A DNA stretch of 35,439 nt from the NCBI GenBank assembly GCA_020558355.1, contig JAJCKG010000024.1, positions 1 to 35,439 on the forward strand. Reading direction: 5' to 3'. Both the position numbers and the translations under genes were made by a program. This document shows positions 31,184 to 35,439 of this stretch, one piece after another; position 1 is the first letter of the stretch; each line of letters opens with the position of its first letter. Origin of the DNA: a bacterium 210820-DFI.6.37 (GTDB lineage Bacteria > Bacillota > Clostridia > Peptostreptococcales > Anaerovoracaceae). Below the pieces are notes generated by a model. It was not told the origin of the DNA, ran no database searches, and was given only the letters and a program-made list of their open reading frames with translations.

Positions 31184-32512
31184 TTATTGATGTTTTCTGC
31201 GGAAAACTGCCGCAATCGCCATAACGGACACAGACAGGATCATGATTATAACATATGGCATCATCCGGGAATCGTCTCCGGTTTTCGGGGACGTTCCATG
31301 GCTCTGCTCCTTGATTTCATAACGGAGCAACAATCCGTCAGAGGAATCCGAATCCTCTCCGTCACCAAGCACAAGCTTATCCGCTTTCTTGTTTTCCCAC
31401 CAGCTTTTATCATTATAATGTTTGTCCACTTCCGCCTGATCATACAGCATAGCGAGCCAGTCATAGCTTCCTATGTATTGGTAGGTTTCGTTTTTGTACT
31501 TACACTTGACATAATCGGAAGCTTTTACAACGTCTCCGGTGAAGCCTTCATAGTAACCATCCATTGGTCCGGAAAAAACTGTCCCCATCAGCTTCATTTT
31601 GCCGTTTACTTCTTTGAAATACTGATGAACGATTTCATACTCCGTCCTTACCGGACATCCGCATGTAACATAGACGCCGGCAATAACGGTCCCCTCATAA
31701 TCTTCACTTTTCATATAGGCAAGTATATCATCCAGCTGTTTGATCTCATCATAGAACGCCTGTTTTTCCGCCGCTGTCAATTTGGTGTCTGTAAACTCTT
31801 CCATCAGTGAAAGGATGTCCTGCCCCTTTTCAAGGACTCCCAGTTTAACCAGCTTGGTTTCAATCATGTTAAGCATGGAGGAAAAACTGTTGATCTGCGC
31901 CAGTTCTGCCTGGGTCATCTCAAAGGCTTCCCCTATAATGTTTTTAACAAGACTCATGAACTCAGAAGTAAGCTCCGAGGTAAGGATCATCGCTCCCGCT
32001 TCTGTTTCAAACTGGTGGTCCTCTTTCGATGGAAGACCTGTAAGCTCTACTGTATAGTTGGAAAAAATAGTTTCCAGGTCCTTCACCATTTTTTCCAGAT
32101 AGGCTTCCAATTCATCTTCATCGGAAGACTCAAGCATTTTTTTCAGTTCAGCCCAGCTGCTCAAATGGAAATCATTCTGAAAGCTTTCCATTTCCTTTTT
32201 TACTGAAGATACGATCTTCTCCTTTGGTTCATATCCCAGCCAAAGCGCCATTATATCATCATCGGCCTGCTCAACTCTGACTACCGGGATTTCCGCAATG
32301 GTTTTTCCGCTGTCCTTCATACTGATCTTAACACAGAGATCCTTTATCTCATTAATCAGTTTACAGTCCGGATTGTCCACCGCAACCAGCGCCACGGCCT
32401 CCGGAACTTGAGAAGCCTTACTGTTTTCATCCGCCGCAGCCGCAAAGGAAGGCGCGGAAGCCGAAAACAGCAGTAGAACTGCCGCCAAAACGCTTATCAA
32501 GTATTTCCTCAT
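31184..32512 (-). CDS. Sortase-anchored surface protein with SPKTG signal
   Basis: The 442-residue protein has a signal peptide (residues 1-25, RKYLISVL to SFAAAA) and a C-terminal sorting signal: SPKTG (408-412), a hydrophobic span (about 418-437) and RRKHQ. (S/N)PxTG motifs are the substrate type of the class B sortase of Clostridioides difficile. The body is acidic and mostly helical (about 30-280), followed by a part with CGCPVRTEYEIVHQY and many aromatic residues. I recognise no known domain; cell-wall anchoring is the only supported function. AAGGAGAGAACA precedes ATG. A candidate promoter is TTGCGT (32593-32588), 18 bases, TATAAT (32569-32564). No sortase gene is in the window. Confidence 0.8.
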   Translation of the reverse strand: MRKYLISVLAAVLLLFSASAPSFAAAADENSKASQVPEAVALVAVDNPDCKLINEIKDLCVKISMKDSGKTIAEIPVVRVEQADDDIMALWLGYEPKEKIVSSVKKEMESFQNDFHLSSWAELKKMLESSDEDELEAYLEKMVKDLETIFSNYTVELTGLPSKEDHQFETEAGAMILTSELTSEFMSLVKNIIGEAFEMTQAELAQINSFSSMLNMIETKLVKLGVLEKGQDILSLMEEFTDTKLTAAEKQAFYDEIKQLDDILAYMKSEDYEGTVIAGVYVTCGCPVRTEYEIVHQYFKEVNGKMKLMGTVFSGPMDGYYEGFTGDVVKASDYVKCKYKNETYQYIGSYDWLAMLYDQAEVDKHYNDKSWWENKKADKLVLGDGEDSDSSDGLLLRYEIKEQSHGTSPKTGDDSRMMPYVIIMILSVSVMAIAAVFRRKHQ

Positions 32513-32563
32513 TGTTCTCTCCTTCTTTTCTCTGTTTTTTGAATAACCGCATAGATTTTATTA

Positions 32564-32593
32564 ATTATATCATGGCGACAGAAAGTGACGCAA
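32564..32593 (-). promoter_or_regulatory. Candidate promoter of the surface-protein gene
   Basis: On the minus strand TTGCGT (32593-32588), 18 bases, TATAAT (32569-32564) with TG one base before the -10 box. The -35 match is weak. Confidence 0.45.
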
Positions 32594-32598
32594 TATTT

Positions 32599-32673
32599 TT
32601 ATTTTTTCTTTATTTCTGGAAGCTCCTCCCACATCTCCGCTACCATCCTCCGCTTATTTTGTTCTTTTCCCAT
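32599..32673 (-). CDS. Possible 24-residue peptide downstream of the GyrI-like gene
   Basis: ATG 32673-32671 lies ten bases after AGGAGG, which is formed by the last codons of the GyrI-like gene. The frame encodes 24 residues starting MGKEQNKRR, containing EMWEELPE and ending KKK, then TAA. It is highly charged and probably helical, without a membrane span. The well-placed ribosome binding site and tight coupling favour a real small gene, but at this length chance cannot be excluded. Confidence 0.4.
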   Translation of the reverse strand: MGKEQNKRRMVAEMWEELPEIKKK

Positions 32674-32677
32674 AAGC

Positions 32678-33310
32678 TTACGCCCTCCTGATCGGATTTC
32701 GGATCACCGTCTTCAGCTTCTCTGGAGCAACCCTTCTCGCGTCACTCAGATATATCTCATGGTGATACCTCTGATCCGTGATATCCAGTACATACCCCTG
32801 TTCTTCCATATACTGACGCATTTTCTCAACCGTTGCCGGTTCCGCGTCATATGGTCCGATGTGCATACACTGTACGCACATTCCTTCATCATAGGTCAGA
32901 TATTCAACCTTGGAGAAATCCTGCTTTTTCTTCCAGGTCGCTTCTGTTATCGCCCACTCAAAATCAGCCCTTGTAACAAAATCCGGCAGCCGGATAACAG
33001 ATATCCACTGAAAATTTTCCTTGTGAGCGTAGTCAATCCCAACGACGCCATCCTGCCACCAGAAGCCCTCCAATGGCGGAACCACGTAGTCAAAATAGCC
33101 TTCTATCCGATGATCCCCCTTCTTACTCATCTTGATGGTAAACGCAATTCCATATAAAAGGCTGATGGATTCCTTATATTCTCCTCCCTCCATATTCGGA
33201 TCCCCGCTGCCCCGCACCGCCAGAAAATTCATCTTCGGAACCGTTATGATTCCCGGCGTTGCTTTTGGAAGATAAAATTCCTTATACTCTTTCTTATAAT
33301 CAAATGCCAT
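32678..33310 (-). CDS. GyrI-like small-molecule-binding protein
   Basis: From ATG 33310, preceded by AAGGAGTGATGGCA, the protein has 210 residues and begins AFDYKKEYKEFYLPK. It belongs to the GyrI-like (SbmC/AraC-ligand fold) group of about 200 residues: PGIITVPKMNFLAVRGSGDP, PPLEGFWW, MHIGPYDAEP and HHEIYLSDARR are the usual segments. Proteins of this fold bind or hydrolyse hydrophobic cyclic compounds; the exact role is unknown. The frame is open upstream to 33367 and beyond because it is in frame with a VOC-gene remnant (33316-33400). It follows the WYL regulator gene and may be its target. Confidence 0.85.
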   Translation of the reverse strand: MAFDYKKEYKEFYLPKATPGIITVPKMNFLAVRGSGDPNMEGGEYKESISLLYGIAFTIKMSKKGDHRIEGYFDYVVPPLEGFWWQDGVVGIDYAHKENFQWISVIRLPDFVTRADFEWAITEATWKKKQDFSKVEYLTYDEGMCVQCMHIGPYDAEPATVEKMRQYMEEQGYVLDITDQRYHHEIYLSDARRVAPEKLKTVIRNPIRRA

Positions 33311-33315
33311 TGCCA

Positions 33316-33400
33316 TCACTCCTTCACAAATTCCGGTTTCAACCAGATTTCCCTCCGGATCAGCCACATAACAAGCCCCGGCCCATGGTTCTGCTGTCCT
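33316..33400 (-). pseudogene. C-terminal remnant of a VOC-family (glyoxalase-like) gene
   Basis: Between the WYL gene and the GyrI-like gene the frame reads RTAEPWAGACYV followed by ADPEGNLVETGIC. PW-x-...-V-x-DPEGN-x-VE is the hallmark end of glyoxalase/bleomycin-resistance (VOC) proteins, with the metal-binding Glu in NLVE. Nothing else of such a gene is present; the WYL stop codon lies in another frame at the same spot. The frame continues into the GyrI-like gene without a stop. I infer that a VOC gene between the two was deleted. Confidence 0.6.
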
Positions 33401-34310
33401 AATCCTCGGTATAATTTTTTATTGTTTCTTCCGCAATGCGCTTTATCGCGCCGCGAACCTCTGGCGGTTCTAAAACCTCCGCCTTTTCTCCGAACGTCAG
33501 AATCCATGTGATCAGGTTTTCCTCGCCTGTATAATCCGCAGTAAAAAGCAGCCTGCCATCCTCTGTTTCAGTAAAGCAATCCGGGCCGAACTCTTCCACC
33601 AATCTCCACTTCATATCCGGAGTAAACAGAGCCTTAGCTCTGATGCCGCCTGGAAAAAGCTTTTCATTTGACAGATCCGGCATCGGAACTTTGCGGCATT
33701 CAAAGGTTTTATCAGAAGCCACCATCTTATCCATACGATTCAGTTTAAATAAGCGAAAAGCTTTCCGACTTGTACACCAGCCCCACACATACCAACTTGA
33801 CCACTTGAACACAATGTAATATGGTTCTATGCTGCGGCCGCTCTCTCCCGAAGGGGCGAAATAATCAAAGTTCAAAATGTTCCTGTTCTCAATCGCGTTC
33901 TGAATGACCTCAATCTTTGGAGCCAGTGAACCTTTGTACCATGATGACAAGTCGATCAGTATGGAATCGCGTCCGCTGATAAACTGTGACGATCCCGTCT
34001 GAAGCTTTTCCATCAGCTGACCGTAATACCGGCTACCGCTCACACTGTCCAGGCTTCGCAGTCCGGCAAGAATCATCCGCATATCCTTCGATGTCAGGAT
34101 TGTCCTATCGATGCGATATCCATCCATAATGCTGATACCGCCGCCAGTTCCCTGTGCCGTCCTGATGGGAATGCCCGCTTTGCAAAGGGCCTCTATATCC
34201 CTGTTTATCGTCCGCCTGGAAACCTCAAACCTCTTCGCCAATTCAGGCGCTGTTGTCTTCTCTTCCTGCAGTAAGATCGACAATATCCCCATCAGCCTGT
34301 CTATCTTCAT
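33399..34310 (-). CDS. WYL-domain transcriptional regulator (YafY-type)
   Basis: The 303-residue protein has an N-terminal HTH_11 domain (KIDRLMGILSILLQEEKTTA, then LAKRFEVSRRTINRDIEALC) and a WYL domain (about 145-205: IEPYYIVFKWSSWYVWGWC followed by RLFKLNRM), ending in a WCX-type tail. WYL domains bind ligands such as nucleic acid or nucleotides. ATG follows GGAGCGTGAGAAGCG. Its last codons overlap the frame of the VOC remnant. A candidate operator, ATGACA-N6-TGTCGT, lies upstream at 34349-34366. Confidence 0.93.
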   Translation of the reverse strand: MKIDRLMGILSILLQEEKTTAPELAKRFEVSRRTINRDIEALCKAGIPIRTAQGTGGGISIMDGYRIDRTILTSKDMRMILAGLRSLDSVSGSRYYGQLMEKLQTGSSQFISGRDSILIDLSSWYKGSLAPKIEVIQNAIENRNILNFDYFAPSGESGRSIEPYYIVFKWSSWYVWGWCTSRKAFRLFKLNRMDKMVASDKTFECRKVPMPDLSNEKLFPGGIRAKALFTPDMKWRLVEEFGPDCFTETEDGRLLFTADYTGEENLITWILTFGEKAEVLEPPEVRGAIKRIAEETIKNYTED

Positions 34311-34348
34311 CGCTTCTCACGCTCCATTTATATCATAACAAATCCAAC

Positions 34349-34366
34349 ACGACACCTATATGTCAT
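34349..34366 (-). promoter_or_regulatory. Candidate operator before the WYL gene
   Basis: ATGACA-TATAGG-TGTCGT on the minus strand is a dyad with one mismatch, about 40 bases upstream of the WYL start codon. It may bind the WYL regulator itself; no promoter was assigned with confidence. Confidence 0.35.
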
Positions 34367-34400
34367 GTTTATTATAGCATTTCATCTTTTTTCTGAAAAC

Positions 34401-34438
34401 AAAAAAAAGGCCAGCAGAAAACGATAACTCCACTAGCC
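34401..34438 (-). terminator. Probable terminator downstream of the chimeric CDF gene
   Basis: The minus strand reads GGCTAG, an imperfect stem with loop, then CTGGCC followed by TTTTTTTT. The 158 bases between it and the stop codon at 34597 are AT-rich and show no convincing gene. Confidence 0.55.
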
Positions 34439-34596
34439 GTCATTCTTAAAAATTCCTCTTTTCGCAGATACAAGTTAATAGAATTTCTATTTATTTTCCT
34501 AAAAAAATATATAATTCCATTTTGTAAAGCGCATGTTCAAAGCGAATGTCCTGCTCCGGTGGCGATAATGGGGACAGCTGAATTCCTTGGCCTTTT

Positions 34597-35076
34597 TTAA
34601 TAAATCGAGCCACATAAAGAAATCTCAATATTCATCGTATCTCTGCAGAGTTGAATCACGTCATCGATCGCCTTGCGCTTTGCGTCTTTGTCGCGGCTCT
34701 CCACAAAATTCACTTCCGCCACGGCAATCTTTTTATCCGGTCCATAATCATGGACCGTGATTCTTTCCACACTTTCGATTTCCGGACATTCGGAAAGAAC
34801 CTTTCGCAATTCAATTTCCGTTTCCCGACTTATACCTTCTCCTAACAGGAGCGCTAAATTATCTCGTAAACTTACTGCTCCTGAACCAGCAATATACACA
34901 GCCATGATCAATCCTACAATTCCATCCAGCGGAAGAATAGAATGGGGCATAATCAAAAGACCCATCAAGGTGAAAAAAGAAACGCAGGCATCAAAGAAAA
35001 CTGCCCATCTTGCTTCCAGCCTGGAACGGAAGCGGTATCCTTTATACTCTGTCTGAATTGCTTTTAACTGGTTCAT
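34597..35076 (-). pseudogene. Chimeric ORF: phage-type N-terminus fused to a truncated cation diffusion facilitator
   Basis: The 159 codons are one open frame but two gene pieces. Residues 1-30 (AIQTEYKGYRFRSRLEARWA followed by VFFDA) match the start of a phage or plasmid protein family with this very conserved opening. From about 30 on, VSFFTLMGLLIM, LDGIVGLIMAVYIAGSGAVS and LLLGEGISRETEIELRK, then HDYGPDKK, are the last membrane segments and cytoplasmic domain of a CDF (CzcD/FieF-type) metal exporter. The first membrane segments are missing, and the end (NIEISLCGSIY) lacks the usual His-Asp-Pro tail. It cannot transport on its own. The stop codon of the DUF4406-like gene overlaps its start by four bases. 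Confidence 0.65.
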
Positions 35077-35396
35077 TCCTGTACCTCCTCATATCTGCTG
35101 TTGAAATAGCGCACGGTCTGTCTGCGCTTCTTTGCCTTCTCAATTTCAATGCTCATGCCGCAGGTGATCCTCTCGTTCAGCACCCAAACCTCCTGGCACT
35201 TGCCCATGAGAACGATATCCATGAAAATGGCATCCTCACGCTCTGCCTTGTTGCTGTCATCCATAAAAGGGAACAGCAGATGTGCTGTGAGCGGGATACA
35301 GCCGTGGCGGTATGCGTACTCTGCGAAATCCGCAGCCTTCTTTTTATTTGCTTCAATGTCCCCGGAAAACGGCGAACAGATATAGATCAAAACCAC
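35073..35396 (-). CDS. DUF4406-like protein of phage or integrative-element type
   Basis: The 107-residue product begins VLIYICSPFSGDIEANKKKA and contains CIPLTAHLLFPFMDD, EREDAIFMDIVLMGKCQEVW and GMSIEIEKAKKR, the pattern of DUF4406 (nucleoside 2-deoxyribosyltransferase-like fold) proteins common in prophages and integrative elements. The only start is GTG 35396 (or TTG 35390), and GTG lies inside the hairpin at 35393-35411 without a proper ribosome binding site; family members usually begin MK-[LV]-IY-[IV]. The original start has therefore probably been displaced by an inserted element. It overlaps the chimeric ORF by four bases. Confidence 0.75.
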   Translation of the reverse strand: MVLIYICSPFSGDIEANKKKAADFAEYAYRHGCIPLTAHLLFPFMDDSNKAEREDAIFMDIVLMGKCQEVWVLNERITCGMSIEIEKAKKRRQTVRYFNSRYEEVQE

Positions 35397-35437
35397 CGGT
35401 TGAACCGGTGGTCTGAACAGGCCCTATAAGGGCCTAT
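35393..35437 (-). mobile_element. Possible IS200/IS605-type element end at the right edge
   Basis: Two hairpins lie together: CCACCGG-TTGAA-CCGGTGG (35396-35414 region) and AGGCCC-TATA-AGGGCCT. On the minus strand they read AGGCCCTTATAGGGCCT, GTTCAG, then ACCACCGGTTCAACCGGTGG and TTTTGATC. Subterminal hairpins without terminal inverted repeats, ending next to a gene start, are typical of IS200/IS605 right ends. The body would lie beyond the window, so this is only a candidate; a terminator of an upstream gene is the main alternative. Confidence 0.4.
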
Positions 35438-35439
35438 CT

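Noticed and set aside
34499..34615. Short minus-strand frame (about 38 codons, starting MWLDLLKK) overlapping the end of the chimeric CDF ORF
   Set aside because: No ribosome binding site and no family; probably out-of-frame remnant sequence.
1..35439. CRISPR arrays, tRNA or rRNA genes, complete insertion sequences
   Set aside because: No regularly spaced direct repeats, no cloverleaf-like sequences and no transposase frame were found.

Overview
The window reads as chromosomal DNA from an anaerobic, spore-forming Clostridia species of the Firmicutes. The sequence evidence is two alpha/beta-type small acid-soluble spore proteins, a YlbJ-type sporulation membrane protein, an oxygen-sensitive class III ribonucleotide reductase (nrdD-nrdG), acetate kinase, strong AGGAGG ribosome binding sites, TTGACA/TATAAT promoters and a (S/N)PxTG-type sorting signal. 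I cannot name the genus. No rRNA, tRNA or CRISPR array was seen.

Region 1 (1-11.3 kb) is housekeeping DNA, almost all on the minus strand. Read in the direction of transcription it is rpmB, Asp23-like gene, recG, two spore-protein genes, rsmD, coaD, a coiled-coil gene, ylbJ, tmcAL, ackA and rpmF, followed by a terminator and a secreted cell-wall amidase that runs off the left edge. This is a familiar Clostridia block, but the DAK2/FakA-type gene often found between the Asp23 gene and recG, and the DUF177 and plsX genes often found around rpmF, are absent. SigA-type promoters can be read in front of the amidase, rpmF, ackA, coaD, Asp23 and rpmB genes.

Region 2 (11.3-19.9 kb) holds nrdD-nrdG behind a promoter with a pair of NrdR-box-like sites, a GNAT acetyltransferase, a lipoprotein that looks like a full-length but catalytically dead PepD (M20C) peptidase, a large hybrid histidine kinase with two receiver domains, and a small protein of unknown function. 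A strongly structured stretch lies between the lipoprotein and the kinase.

Region 3 (20-31 kb) consists of regulator-plus-transport or stress modules. A TetR regulator and a membrane-anchored methyltransferase share the operator TAACA-NN-TGTTA. An AraC-type regulator precedes a heterodimeric ABC transporter, with a terminator-like hairpin between them. ahpC is followed by an AhpF-like reductase whose domain order is the reverse of the enterobacterial AhpF. A MATE efflux pump is divergent from a PadR repressor, with ACTATA-N3-TATAGT dyads over both promoters.

Region 4 (31-35.4 kb) looks accessory: a sortase-anchored surface protein, a possible 24-codon gene, a GyrI-like protein and a WYL regulator separated by the tail of a lost VOC-family gene, then a scar of mobile DNA. 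In the scar the first 30 residues of a phage-type protein are fused to the C-terminal part of a cation diffusion facilitator, next to a DUF4406-like gene whose start lies inside a hairpin resembling an IS200/IS605-type end.

The best candidates for something not yet described are the PepD-derived lipoprotein (15103-16566), the chimeric transporter ORF (34597-35076), the structured element at 16625-16722, and the TetR-methyltransferase unit with a near-leaderless regulator transcript. No complete new defence or mobile system is visible.
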